From: Rhizobium sp.
GTDB lineage: Bacteria; Pseudomonadota; Alphaproteobacteria; Rhizobiales; Rhizobiaceae
Length of the DNA stretch: 64,000 nt
Direction of reading: 5' to 3'
Assembly (NCBI GenBank): GCA_019739215.1
Contig: JAHHDR010000046.1
Location: forward strand, 1 to 64,000
Both the position numbers and the translations under genes were made by a program. Below are positions 31,386 through 40,411 of the stretch, piece by piece. Under the pieces are notes generated by a model. It was not told the origin of the DNA. It did not search any database and was given only the letters and a program-made list of their open reading frames with translations. Every line of letters starts with the position of its first letter. The stretch's first letter is position 1.

Positions 31386-32318
31386 ATGCTACAGACGCGC
31401 CAGATGCGCTATTTCGTTGCGGTCGCGGAGGAACTCAACTTCCACCGCGCAAGCGATCGGCTTCACATATCCCAGCCGGCGCTCTGGCGTCAGATCCGCG
31501 ATCTCGAGCAGGAGGTCGGTGTCGCGCTGCTCGACCGCCAGGCCAGGGGACTTGCCCTGACCGAGGCCGGGCGTTCGTTCCTGGAGGATTGCCGCGACAT
31601 ACTGGAACGCATGGAAGGGGCGCGGCTCCAGGCGCAGCGCGTCGCCCAGGGGCAGGTCGGAACGCTGCATCTCGCGTTCAACGAAATCGCCGGGCGTCGG
31701 CAGGAATTTCCACGTTTCCTCAAGGAGTTTCGCGAGTCCTACCCCCACATCAACCTGCAGCTCCACGTCATGATGTCCCAGCGCCAGGTGGAGGCCATAC
31801 GCAATTCAGAAATCGACGCCGGCTTCCTTTTCCGCCATGCCAGCGAGCGAAGCGATTTCGAGACCCTGATCGTCGGCCATGACGACTTCGTTCTGGTGCT
31901 CCCAAAGGAACATCCCATGCTCCGCAAGCCGACACTGACGCTTGCGGACCTGGCCGGCCAGCCGCTCATCATGCCCAATCCGCGCAACAATGGCCTGACG
32001 CATGAGAAACTTGTCTCGGCCATGAAGGCTGCCGGCTTCTCGCCGAACATCGCGCAATTCGCCGACAACGAAAACACGCTGCTGAACCTCGTCTCCGCCG
32101 GCATGGGGCTGTCCTTCGTCAATTCGTCCTGCCGGGTCCCGCCGACGCAAGGCGTTGTCCTGCGCGCGATCGTCGATCTCTCGATGCCCGTGGCGCTGGA
32201 GCTGACATGGCTCGGATCCAACCTGAACCCCGCACTGGCGCGATTCGTCGAGCTGGTGGAGCGCCAGTCCGGTGATGTCGGCCATATCGAGCAGCTCCTC
32301 GAAACCGGCATGGGCTAG
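31386..32318 (+). CDS. LysR-family transcriptional regulator (BenM/HcaR-like)
   Basis: This is a 310-residue LysR protein opening MLQTRQMRYFVAVAEELNFHRAS, as in BenM/CatR/HcaR-type regulators of aromatic-acid and related pathways. The helix-turn-helix is at about 2-60 and the effector domain follows. It lies between the SDR at 30537 and the monooxygenase gene cluster, so it probably regulates one or both. A small hairpin (gatacc-gggtatc) follows the stop near 32322-32339. Confidence 0.87.
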   Translation: MLQTRQMRYFVAVAEELNFHRASDRLHISQPALWRQIRDLEQEVGVALLDRQARGLALTEAGRSFLEDCRDILERMEGARLQAQRVAQGQVGTLHLAFNEIAGRRQEFPRFLKEFRESYPHINLQLHVMMSQRQVEAIRNSEIDAGFLFRHASERSDFETLIVGHDDFVLVLPKEHPMLRKPTLTLADLAGQPLIMPNPRNNGLTHEKLVSAMKAAGFSPNIAQFADNENTLLNLVSAGMGLSFVNSSCRVPPTQGVVLRAIVDLSMPVALELTWLGSNLNPALARFVELVERQSGDVGHIEQLLETGMG

Positions 32319-32455
32319 GCTGATACCTTCAGGGTATCGACCGCGTGACAACTCAGTATTGGCATCGACGGAAGCCGTCCCGTAAATTGCAGCCATGGAT
32401 GAGGATGAGGCAGCGCGACCAAATGCGTGCTGCAAACGGCCGTTAGGGAAGAGCA

Positions 32456-33658
32456 ATGAACGTACAGAATCCAGTCTGGAAGACCGCCACCGAAACCATC
32501 CCGCAACGGGCGAAGAAGATCGCGCCGCTGGTGCGGTCCGAGGCGCTAGAGTCCGAGCGCATCGGCACGATGACGCCGAAGGTCGTCGCCGCGATGAAGG
32601 ACGCCGGCCTGTTCTGGATGCTCGTGCCCAAGGAACTCGGAGGATCGCAGGCCCGCATGGTCGAGTGCATGGAAGCCTGGGAAGAGATTTCCGCCGCCGA
32701 CGCATCCGCCGGCTGGTCGTTGATGGCGAATTCAACCGGCACAGCCGCCGCGACCGCCTTCGTCAGCGAAGACGCGCTCGCCAGGATCTATGGCGGACCG
32801 GAACTGCCGATCATGGCGGGGATGCTCGGGCCGGGCGGCAGCGGCGTCGAGACGACCGAAGGGCTGAAGGGCAGCGGCAAATACCGGTTCGGCAGCGGAT
32901 CGCTCCACGCCACCTGGCTCGGTTCCGGCATGTTCGTTCTGGACGACAAGCTCATCAGAAAGCTCCCCGACGGCAATCCGCAGGTCCGCGTCTGCTGGCT
33001 GCCGGCGGAAAGCGCCGTCTTCGACAAGACCTGGGACGTGCTTGGCTTGCAAGGCACGGGCAGCGTCGACTATTCCTTGACCGACGTCACCGTGCCCGAA
33101 GGGTTTCATCATGAGCGCAGCGTCAATCGCTCCGAGCGCGACTGGCGGCTTTACGATATCGGCATCGCCGGGCTGGCATGCGCCGGCCACACCGGCGTCG
33201 CGCTCGGTCTGATGAAGCGGGCGCTGGAAGAGATCACGCAGATCGCCTTCGCCAAGAAGCGCCCTGCCTACCAGACGGTGCTCGGCGAGCAGCAGGTGTT
33301 CCGCCACGACTTCGCCTATCACGAAGCGGCCTATCGCGCGGCACGCGCCTTCACGATGGAGCTCTACGATGAAACACAGAACTATCTCGAAGCCGGCAAT
33401 GAACTGACGCCGGCGATGCGGGCGCGGTTCCGCCAGAACGTCATCTACGTCCACAAGGTCGCGGCGGAGGTGGTTCGCTTCTGCTATACGATGGGAGGCT
33501 CCGACTCCCTGCGCAACCCCAGCGATCTCGGCCGCTGCATGCGCGACATCTCAGCGGCCACGCAGCATATCTTCGTCGATACGATCGCGATGCAGGACGT
33601 CGCCGTGCCGATCCTGGACGACTGGAAGCAGGTCGTTGCCGCCAACAGGCAGGCTTGA
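32456..33658 (+). CDS. Flavin-dependent monooxygenase oxygenase component, acyl-CoA-dehydrogenase fold (HsaA-like)
   Basis: This is a 400-residue protein of the acyl-CoA dehydrogenase superfamily, group D monooxygenase branch. It has an N-terminal helical domain (ALESERIGTMTPKVVAAMKDAGLF, LVPKELGG), a middle beta domain (GTGSVDYSLTDVTVPE) and a C-terminal domain ending SAATQHIFVDTIAMQD. These enzymes use reduced flavin from a partner reductase; a matching reductase is encoded at 35202. It probably hydroxylates or oxidatively cleaves the pathway substrate. An authentic acyl-CoA dehydrogenase is less likely because I see no catalytic-base motif. Confidence 0.78.
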   Translation: MNVQNPVWKTATETIPQRAKKIAPLVRSEALESERIGTMTPKVVAAMKDAGLFWMLVPKELGGSQARMVECMEAWEEISAADASAGWSLMANSTGTAAATAFVSEDALARIYGGPELPIMAGMLGPGGSGVETTEGLKGSGKYRFGSGSLHATWLGSGMFVLDDKLIRKLPDGNPQVRVCWLPAESAVFDKTWDVLGLQGTGSVDYSLTDVTVPEGFHHERSVNRSERDWRLYDIGIAGLACAGHTGVALGLMKRALEEITQIAFAKKRPAYQTVLGEQQVFRHDFAYHEAAYRAARAFTMELYDETQNYLEAGNELTPAMRARFRQNVIYVHKVAAEVVRFCYTMGGSDSLRNPSDLGRCMRDISAATQHIFVDTIAMQDVAVPILDDWKQVVAANRQA

Positions 33659-33660
33659 CC

Positions 33661-34407
33661 ATGGGCATGCGGCTTGAAGGACGGCGGATCGTCGTGACGG
33701 GTGCAGCTTCCGGCATTGGCGCGGCGGTCGCGCGACTGGCGGCTTTGGAAGGCGCCCGCGTGGCCTGCCTGGACCGCGATGGGCAAGGTGCCGCAGCGCT
33801 GGCCGCCAGCCTGCCGATTCCCGGTCATTCCGAGCAGGTCGATGTCACCGATCCCGAGGGTGTGAAGCGTGCCCTGGATGCCGCCGCCAAGGCACTGGGC
33901 GGCATTGATGGTCTCGTGAATTCCGCCGGCATCGTCGCGCTCGGCCCGATTACCGAGATGTCGATCGATACCTGGCGCAAGGTCATCGACGTCAATCTGA
34001 CCGGGACCTTCCTGGTCAGCCAGGCTGCCGTCCCGCATTTGCATGCGGCCTCCGAGGCGTCGATCGTCAACATCGCATCGGCGCAGGCCTTGATGCCGAT
34101 CGCGGGATCGTCGGCCTACGCGGCCTCCAAGGGTGGCGTGCAAAGCCTGAGCAAGGCGCTCGCCGCGGAGCTCGCCCCCGACATAAGGGTCAACTGCATC
34201 TGCCCCGGCCTGATCGACACGCCGATGAATGCCGGGTTGAAGAAGGCGCCAGAGGATGGTCCGCCCGTGCCGCTCGACCGCTACGCGCTGCGTCGCTGGG
34301 GCAAGCCGGAGGAGATCGCCGCGTCGATTGTCTACCTCCTGTCAAACGACGCCTCCTATATCACCGGCGCGACGCTCGCCGTCGATGGCGGCCGGACGTT
34401 TCATTGA
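33661..34407 (+). CDS. Short-chain dehydrogenase/reductase
   Basis: This is a 248-residue SDR with TGAASGIG, NSAGIV, a Ser in NIASAQA and the catalytic YAASK. It is a paralogue of the SDR at 30537. ATG 33661 lies two bases after the monooxygenase stop, so the genes are co-transcribed; a TTG at 33655 overlapping that stop is an alternative. It probably oxidises an alcohol intermediate. Confidence 0.86.
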   Translation: MGMRLEGRRIVVTGAASGIGAAVARLAALEGARVACLDRDGQGAAALAASLPIPGHSEQVDVTDPEGVKRALDAAAKALGGIDGLVNSAGIVALGPITEMSIDTWRKVIDVNLTGTFLVSQAAVPHLHAASEASIVNIASAQALMPIAGSSAYAASKGGVQSLSKALAAELAPDIRVNCICPGLIDTPMNAGLKKAPEDGPPVPLDRYALRRWGKPEEIAASIVYLLSNDASYITGATLAVDGGRTFH

Positions 34408-34414
34408 GGGCGGC

Positions 34415-35167
34415 ATGATCGATCTGTTCAACCTTAAAGGCAAGGTGGCCGTCGTGACCGGCGCAGGACGCGGGCTGGGCGCCGCGATCGCGACCGCGCT
34501 GTCGGGCGCCGGTGCGCGGGTCGTGCTGATCGGGCGCAATCGCGAACCGCTGGAAGGCGTCCGCGAGGCGATTGAAGATTCCGGTCGCGAGGCGTCGGTT
34601 GAAATCTGCGACGTGACGGAGGCCGGAGCCGTTGCCGAGACGATCGGTTCGCTCGGCCACGTCGACATCCTCGTGAACAACGCAGGCATTTCGCACCGGG
34701 CCGAGGTCGCGGACGTGAGTGAAGCAGCCTGGGATCAGGTCATGGCGGTCAACCTCAAGGGTCCGTTCCTGGCGACGCGGGCCGTGCTGCCGGGCATGAT
34801 CGAGCGGCAGGCGGGCAAGATCATCAATGTCGTGTCCGTGGTCGGGGAACTGGGCCGACCCTTCATCGTGCCCTACTCGACCTCCAAGGGCGGGCTGAAG
34901 ATGATGACGCGCGCGCTGTCGACCGAGGTGGCCCGGCACAATGTGCAGGTCAACGGCATCGGGCCGGGATATTTCGTCACTGAGATGAACCGCGCCATCA
35001 TGGACGATGCGGCGCTCTATCGGAGCCGCGTGGAGCGCGTCCCGGCGGCGCGCTGGGGCGATCCAGCCGATCTCGGCGGCGCCGCGATCTTCCTAGCATC
35101 CCGCGCCTCCGACTACGTCACCGGACAAGTCATCTACGTCGATGGCGGGCTGAGTTCCTCATGCTGA
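34415..35167 (+). CDS. Short-chain dehydrogenase/reductase
   Basis: This is a 250-residue SDR with TGAGRGLG, NNAGIS, VVSVVGE in place of the usual Ser segment, the catalytic YSTSK and the C-terminal VDGGLSSS. ATG 34415 begins seven bases after the previous stop; an apparent longer frame from 34256 overlaps the preceding gene. It is the second SDR inside the monooxygenase operon. Confidence 0.86.
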   Translation: MIDLFNLKGKVAVVTGAGRGLGAAIATALSGAGARVVLIGRNREPLEGVREAIEDSGREASVEICDVTEAGAVAETIGSLGHVDILVNNAGISHRAEVADVSEAAWDQVMAVNLKGPFLATRAVLPGMIERQAGKIINVVSVVGELGRPFIVPYSTSKGGLKMMTRALSTEVARHNVQVNGIGPGYFVTEMNRAIMDDAALYRSRVERVPAARWGDPADLGGAAIFLASRASDYVTGQVIYVDGGLSSSC

Positions 35168-35201
35168 TCCTGACCATGGGCATTTTCTGCGGAGCCTGAC
35201 G

Positions 35202-35747
35202 ATGAAACAGTTTCTCAATATTGCGGGTGACCCCACGGCCTCACCGATGGACAACATCCCGCCGGTCGCCGAGTTCCGCGACGCGATGCGTCACCTGGCG
35301 AGCGGTGTCTCGCTGGTGACGACGATGGGCGCGGATGGCAGAAGGCAGGGCATGCTGGCCACCGCCGTATCGTCCGTCACTGCCGATCCGCCGACGATAC
35401 TGGTCTGCGTAAACCGGACGGCGACGATGCACAGCGCCCTGATCGAGGGCCGGAACTTCTGCGTGAATTTCCTCGGCCACGCGCATCTCGAACTGTCGCG
35501 CCGCTTCTCGTCGTCAGAAGCGCGCGACAGCCGTTTCGACGCGGACCGCTGGACGACGCTCAGCACGGGCGCTCCGGTGCTGGAGGGAGCGCTATCGGCG
35601 CTCGATTGCCGGCTGGAGAGCGCGGTCGAGGTCGGGTCCCACTCGGTCGTCTTCGGGAAGGTCATGGAGATCAGGGTCGCACCGACCTCGGTCGACAAGC
35701 CCTTGCTCTACTACGACCGCCAGTACGGCGCGTTCGTCGGGGTCTAG
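35202..35747 (+). CDS. Flavin reductase (HpaC/HsaB-like)
   Basis: This is a 181-residue FMN-binding split-barrel reductase. The family core runs FRDAMRHLASGVSLVTT, then ATAVSSVTADPPTILVCVN, NFCVNFL and the C-terminal LLYYDRQYGAF. It supplies reduced flavin to the oxygenase at 32456, three genes upstream in the same operon. The two-component pairing is a strong functional link. Confidence 0.88.
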   Translation: MKQFLNIAGDPTASPMDNIPPVAEFRDAMRHLASGVSLVTTMGADGRRQGMLATAVSSVTADPPTILVCVNRTATMHSALIEGRNFCVNFLGHAHLELSRRFSSSEARDSRFDADRWTTLSTGAPVLEGALSALDCRLESAVEVGSHSVVFGKVMEIRVAPTSVDKPLLYYDRQYGAFVGV

Positions 35748-35775
35748 CAGCATCGCATTGACGAAGGGGAGAACC

Positions 35776-38169
35776 ATGCAGCAGAACCAACTGGCCCGGC
35801 TCGGCGAACTCGAGCGGAAGGTGCTGTGGCTGGCGACGTGGATGATCCACAATGCCAACCATCTGCGCGACAACGGCGACGGCCTGAAGGTCGGTGGCCA
35901 CCAGGCCTCGTCGGCCTCGCTGGCGACGATTATGACCGCGCTCTATTTCTCCGTGCTTCGGCCGGAAGACCGCGTCGCCGTCAAGCCGCATGCCAGCCCG
36001 ATATTCCATGCGATCCAGTATCTGCTGGGCAACCAGACTCTCGAGAAGATCCAGAATTTTCGCGGCTACAAGGGCGCGCAGTCCTATCCATCCCGCACCA
36101 AGGATGTCGACGACGTTGATTTCTCGACCGGTTCCGTCGGCCTGGGTGTCGCCCAGACGCTCTTTGCCTCGCTGGCGCAGGATTACATCCGCACCAGGGG
36201 CTGGGCCGGCGCTCGCGCCGAGGGCAAGATGGTGGCCCTCATCGGTGATGCCGAGATGGACGAGGGCAACATTTTCGAGGCTCTTCTGGAAGGCTGGAAA
36301 CACGGCGTACGAAATACCTGGTGGGTGGTGGACTACAATCGTCAGTCGCTCGATGCCGTGGTGCGGGAGGGCCTCTGGGCGCGCTTCGAGTCGATGTTCC
36401 GCAATTTCGGCTGGGACGTCGTTATCCTGAAGCACGGCAGGCTTCAGCAGGCCGCTTTCGCGGAAGAGGGCGGCGATGCCTTGCGGGCGTGGATCGACCG
36501 ATGCCCGAACCAGCTCTATTCGGCTCTCACCTTCCAGGGCGGAGCCGCCTGGCGCAAGCGGTTGCTGGACGACCTCGGCGACCAGGGTGCAGTGACGCGC
36601 CTGATCGAACGGCGCAGCGACGACGACCTTGCGCAACTGATGGGCAATCTCGGCGGCCACGATCTGCCCTCGCTTCTGGAAGCCTTCGAGGCGGCGCGCG
36701 AGCATGATCGTCCGGTGTGTTTCATCGCCTATACGATCAAGGGCTTCGGCCTGCCGCTCGCCGGCCACAAGGACAACCATGCCGGACTGATGACGCCGGC
36801 GCAGGTTGGCACGTTGCAGCAGGCAATGAAGGTCCGGCCGGGCCGTGAATGGGAGAAATTCGAGGGACTGGACACCAGTGCTACGGATCTAGGCTCATTC
36901 CTGGCCAGCGTGCCGTTCAATTCGAAGGGTCCGCGTCGCTACCACGCCCCGCAGATCCCCGTGCCGGACAGGCTGGAATACGGCCAGCAGGCATCGATGT
37001 CGACGCAACAGGGCTTCGGTCTTCTCATGCACGAGATCGGGAAGTCCGGCGCGCCGCTGGCTGATCGCATCGTCACCACCTCGCCTGATGTCACCGTCTC
37101 CACCAATCTCGGTGCATGGGTGAATCGTCGTGGCCTGTTCGCGCGCGAGGAGCTCGCCGACGTCTTCAAGTCGGAGCGGATTCCGTCCACCTACAACTGG
37201 ACCTTCTCGCCGAAGGGTCAGCACATGGAACTCGGCATCGCCGAGATGAACCTGTTCATCATGCTCTCCGCACTCGGTCTCTCGCATTCCATCTTCGGCG
37301 AGCGCCTGATACCGGTGGGAACCCTGTACGATCCCTTCATCCAGCGTGGCCTCGATGCGCTCAACTACGCCTGCTATCAGGATGCGCGCTTCGTGCTGGC
37401 AGCGACTCCGTCAGGCGTGACCCTGGCGGGTGAAGGCGGTGCGCATCAGTCGATCGCCACGCCGCTGATCGGCATGGCGCAGGACGGTCTGGCAAGTTTC
37501 GAGCCGGCCTTCGTCGACGAACTTGCCGTCATCATGCGCTGGGCATTCGACTATGTGCAACGGGACGGCGAAGCGGAGCCCGACCCGTTGTCATGGCTGC
37601 GCGACAAGGTCGGCGGATCCGTCTATCTACGGCTCTCCACGCGTACCATTGACCAGCCGAAGCGTGAAATGGCGCCCGATCTGGCCGAAGACATTATCAG
37701 TGGCGCGTACTGGATGCGGCGTCCGGGGCCGAATGCACAGGTTGTGGTTGCCTACGCCGGCGCCATTGCGCCGGAAGCGATAGAGGCAATCGGCCTGATG
37801 AGCGAAGACCGCCGCGACATTGGCCTCCTCGCAGTCACCTCGGCGGACCGGCTGAATGCCGGCTGGACTGCGGCGGGGCGTGCACGCGAGCACGGGCTGA
37901 TCCATGCCCGCAGTCATATCGAGCGGCTGCTGGGTGACTTGCCGCCCCATTGTGCACTAATCACGGTTATTGACGGTCATCCGGCAGCGCTGGCATGGCT
38001 TGGTTCAGTCCGGGGTCACCGTACCCGCTCGCTCGGTGTTGAACACTTCGGGCAGACAGGTTCGCTGGCCGAACTCCACCGCCATTACGGCATCGACGCA
38101 GCCGGGATCATTGCTGCGGCGCAAGCGCTCAGCCCCGGAAAACCGGTGCGGCATCTTCACTTGAGATGA
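35776..38169 (+). CDS. Thiamine-diphosphate E1 enzyme, AceE/transketolase-like
   Basis: This is a 797-residue TPP enzyme resembling the homodimeric pyruvate dehydrogenase E1 (AceE). The TPP/Mg motif begins GDAEMDEGN (157-165) and ends VVDYNRQSLD (about 184-193), the place of the classic GDG...NN. A transketolase-like Pyr domain follows in the C-terminal half (EMNLFIMLSALG, GVTLAGEGGAHQS). No E2 or E3 gene is near, so it may be a decarboxylase, or a lyase or ligase acting on a 2-keto product of the monooxygenase pathway. The start is at 35776 behind GGGGAG, 28 bases after the reductase stop. Confidence 0.8.
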   Translation: MQQNQLARLGELERKVLWLATWMIHNANHLRDNGDGLKVGGHQASSASLATIMTALYFSVLRPEDRVAVKPHASPIFHAIQYLLGNQTLEKIQNFRGYKGAQSYPSRTKDVDDVDFSTGSVGLGVAQTLFASLAQDYIRTRGWAGARAEGKMVALIGDAEMDEGNIFEALLEGWKHGVRNTWWVVDYNRQSLDAVVREGLWARFESMFRNFGWDVVILKHGRLQQAAFAEEGGDALRAWIDRCPNQLYSALTFQGGAAWRKRLLDDLGDQGAVTRLIERRSDDDLAQLMGNLGGHDLPSLLEAFEAAREHDRPVCFIAYTIKGFGLPLAGHKDNHAGLMTPAQVGTLQQAMKVRPGREWEKFEGLDTSATDLGSFLASVPFNSKGPRRYHAPQIPVPDRLEYGQQASMSTQQGFGLLMHEIGKSGAPLADRIVTTSPDVTVSTNLGAWVNRRGLFAREELADVFKSERIPSTYNWTFSPKGQHMELGIAEMNLFIMLSALGLSHSIFGERLIPVGTLYDPFIQRGLDALNYACYQDARFVLAATPSGVTLAGEGGAHQSIATPLIGMAQDGLASFEPAFVDELAVIMRWAFDYVQRDGEAEPDPLSWLRDKVGGSVYLRLSTRTIDQPKREMAPDLAEDIISGAYWMRRPGPNAQVVVAYAGAIAPEAIEAIGLMSEDRRDIGLLAVTSADRLNAGWTAAGRAREHGLIHARSHIERLLGDLPPHCALITVIDGHPAALAWLGSVRGHRTRSLGVEHFGQTGSLAELHRHYGIDAAGIIAAAQALSPGKPVRHLHLR

Positions 38170-38427
38170 CGGGGTGATGTCAGGCTAATCGCCACGAGTG
38201 TGCATCCAGCATGCTCATCCCGAATAGAAGCGAAACGGGCGAAAGACATTTCCTCCGGCAATATCGGAGAGCTCCAAAGCTTTTAACCTTGGTGCACCAC
38301 CCATCGGAGTGTAAGCGGATTTCTGACTGGTGGAATTGCTATTACATGCTCACCAGCACCCGCATGGGTGCCGGTGATCTCGATCGTGCGGATGCCGCCC
38401 CGCCCCGGGGATCGGTTGACGTCGCGC
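38170..38427. other. Gene-poor stretch after the E1 gene
   Basis: About 260 bases between the E1 stop and the end of the GGDEF relic. No credible frame or RNA is seen. Composition is less GC-biased than in the operon before it. Confidence 0.5.
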
Positions 38428-38790
38428 TTAAACTGCAGGTCCCGGTTTGTGCGATTCGATGGGCAGAGAAAGCGCCTCTAGGCGATCGAACTGACGGCAC
38501 CATGATAGGAAGCGCATCTTACCTGATTGCCCTGCTTTCTTCGCTGAATAGAGCGCGCCATCTGCCGCGCTCACAGGCGCCTCGGAAGTCTCTGCATGTT
38601 CGTTGGTTGCTGCTGTGCCACATGAGATGGTCACATGGGGCAGCGCCATACCGTCGATCGCAATCCCGAGCCTCGCAACGGCTTCTATCCCATCAAGTCT
38701 GGTTGCAGCGTCCCGCGAGTGGGTCTCGCTGAACAGGATCAGGAATTCCTCCCCGCCGTATCGGAAGAGCCAGTCGCTTTCGCGAAGATT
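38428..38790 (-). pseudogene. Diguanylate cyclase relic (C-terminal half of a GGDEF domain)
   Basis: Read on the minus strand, one open frame from about 38790 gives SDWLFRYGGEEFLILFSETH and then ADGALYSAKKAGQSGKM, the GGEEF active loop and the C-terminal helix of a GGDEF domain. There is no N-terminal half, start codon or sensor domain. The upstream side runs directly into an IS6 relic at 38811, so insertion and deletion probably removed the 5' part. Confidence 0.75.
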
Positions 38791-38810
38791 GGACTATCCG
38801 CTATATCGCC

Positions 38811-38945
38811 GCCGCTTCAAGTCACAGTGGTAGCCACTACGCCTTTCCCCATACGTGGCCCGATCGCCAGACTTTTCCACATCCCGCGCTACCATATCCC
38901 TCAAACCAATGTCGCGAATTGCATTCTGCGGCGATGATGATCGTC
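38811..38945 (+). mobile_element. Relic of an IS6-family transposase 3' end
   Basis: This segment is visibly homologous to the end of the IS6 transposase at 47329-47460. Both contain cgcttcaagtcacag, then cccgatcgcca, atcccgcg, and a gcggcgatgat tail. It has many substitutions and no open frame. It abuts the GGDEF relic on one side. Confidence 0.65.
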
Positions 38946-39028
38946 CGAGTCTGGTCGACGAAATCGGCTGGCGCAATTTGTCCGCCCTCGGTGCCTTGAG
39001 TTCACGGCCCACTCCCGGAACCCTGTAA

Positions 39029-39931
39029 TCATGTCTGACTTCGCCGAAAAACGAGGGGAGTGACCCCTATCATTTCCCGAAAGGCACGGATGAATACGCC
39101 CGGGGATGTAAACCCCGTGGCCTCGGAGACTTCAGATATGGCCAAGGGTGTTTCTATCAGCAGGCGCTTGGCCATCTCCATCCGGCGTTGAACAAGGTAT
39201 CGATGGGGTGCCACACCGAAAGTAGCCTTGAAGCGCCGAGAGAGATGGGATCTGGTAAGTTGAACCAGTCGTCCTAGCTCATCCAAAGAGATGTCTTCTG
39301 CGACGTTCTCCTCAATGTAGTCGCGCAGAAGCCGTTCTTGCGCTGCAGCCAATCGCCCAGTTCGATCAACTGCGATCCTCGGAGCATTTTGGAGTTTCCC
39401 GACCTCCAACGCAGCGACAAGTGCCAGACTTTCAAAGTATATGCTGGGATAATCCAGACCTTCCAAGAACGCACCTTCAAGCTTCTTCATTGTCGCAAGG
39501 AGCATGGGGTCTTCAAAGTATATGAGTGGCACGTTTTCCTGCCCGCCCAGCATGCGTTCTGCCTCTTCGGACAAGACAGCAGGGTCGAATTGCAAGGCCG
39601 TAAAGCTGTTCTGGCGGCCAATCGTCCTGGACCACCCATTCAGTGGACGGCCAGCAGGGACATAAGTCATTTTGTTGCGGAGGTCCCCACCCGGGATGGT
39701 GGGCAGACCCTCGACATCCATTTCGCCGCTTTCCATCACCAAATCATGCAGCGCCAGATAATGATCCTGACCGAGCCATGAGAACTCGTACTCAGCCTCT
39801 GATGTCACCCGGGCGTACTCGACAATGAGTCCCCGGAACCGGTGGCTTCGCATGGTGTCAGGTCGCTGCGATCCCTTTCGAAAGTCCAGCCTCAGCAGTT
39901 CCGTCGGCTCAGATTTTAATTTTCTTGGCAT
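39029..39931 (-). CDS. AraC-family transcriptional regulator
   Basis: This is a 300-residue protein with an N-terminal sensor region without a recognisable motif. The C-terminal AraC domain (about 198-298) includes EDISLDELGRLVQLTRSHLSRRFK and ISEVSEATGFTSPGVFIRAFRE. Its lower GC and isolation between relics and the signalling operon suggest acquisition. The target is unknown; the divergent signalling operon is a candidate. Confidence 0.85.
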   Translation of the reverse strand: MPRKLKSEPTELLRLDFRKGSQRPDTMRSHRFRGLIVEYARVTSEAEYEFSWLGQDHYLALHDLVMESGEMDVEGLPTIPGGDLRNKMTYVPAGRPLNGWSRTIGRQNSFTALQFDPAVLSEEAERMLGGQENVPLIYFEDPMLLATMKKLEGAFLEGLDYPSIYFESLALVAALEVGKLQNAPRIAVDRTGRLAAAQERLLRDYIEENVAEDISLDELGRLVQLTRSHLSRRFKATFGVAPHRYLVQRRMEMAKRLLIETPLAISEVSEATGFTSPGVFIRAFREMIGVTPLVFRRSQT

Positions 39932-40195
39932 CCGTCAAACTTGATGATCTTCAATTTTTACATCTCTGCCTTATTCACGTTGCTTCGGCTAGTGCTAAAT
40001 TTCGTACTTCTAATGGATCAAAATGAGCAAAATATGTTCATAATAAGCACACGAAGCTTATAAATTAGCGGTTTGGTAACTTTAATCTCAGATCATCTGA
40101 CGAACAAAAAGCGAAGACCCACAGTAAACCGGCAGTGCAACCGATGAACTGCGAAATTGTTCCGAAGCAATGCACGCTTGCAGGAGGCGAACTTG
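39932..40195. promoter_or_regulatory. AT-rich divergent intergenic region before the signalling operon
   Basis: This 264-base region is clearly AT-richer than the rest of the window (for example 40005-40085). It separates the AraC gene from the plus-strand signalling genes and should hold promoters for both. No defined operator was found. GGAGG at about 40183 serves the small gene at 40196. Confidence 0.5.
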
Positions 40196-40411
40196 ATGTC
40201 TGTACTTCCAGAGTGCATCCGGGGGCTTCTGCAACCCGATCATGACTCGCTTATCCACAACCTTTTGACGGCCGCGGAGGAAATCCTTGAGGCGTCAGGA
40301 GAACTGAGGGCCGCCCTCAATGATTTGCGCGATGCCGAGCACACCCTGCTCACGCTCATCGACCATACCACTGCCATTCCATCAACCGGATATGAGGAGA
40401 ACCCGCAATGA
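40196..40411 (+). CDS. Small 71-residue protein preceding a chemoreceptor, function unknown
   Basis: This is an acidic, probably all-helical protein (LLTAAEEILEASGELRAALNDLRDAEHTLLTLIDH) without a signal peptide or known domain. ATG 40196 has GGAGG upstream, and its stop overlaps the chemoreceptor start (ATGA). The tight coupling suggests a partner or adaptor of the receptor. I do not recognise the family. Confidence 0.65.
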   Translation: MSVLPECIRGLLQPDHDSLIHNLLTAAEEILEASGELRAALNDLRDAEHTLLTLIDHTTAIPSTGYEENPQ

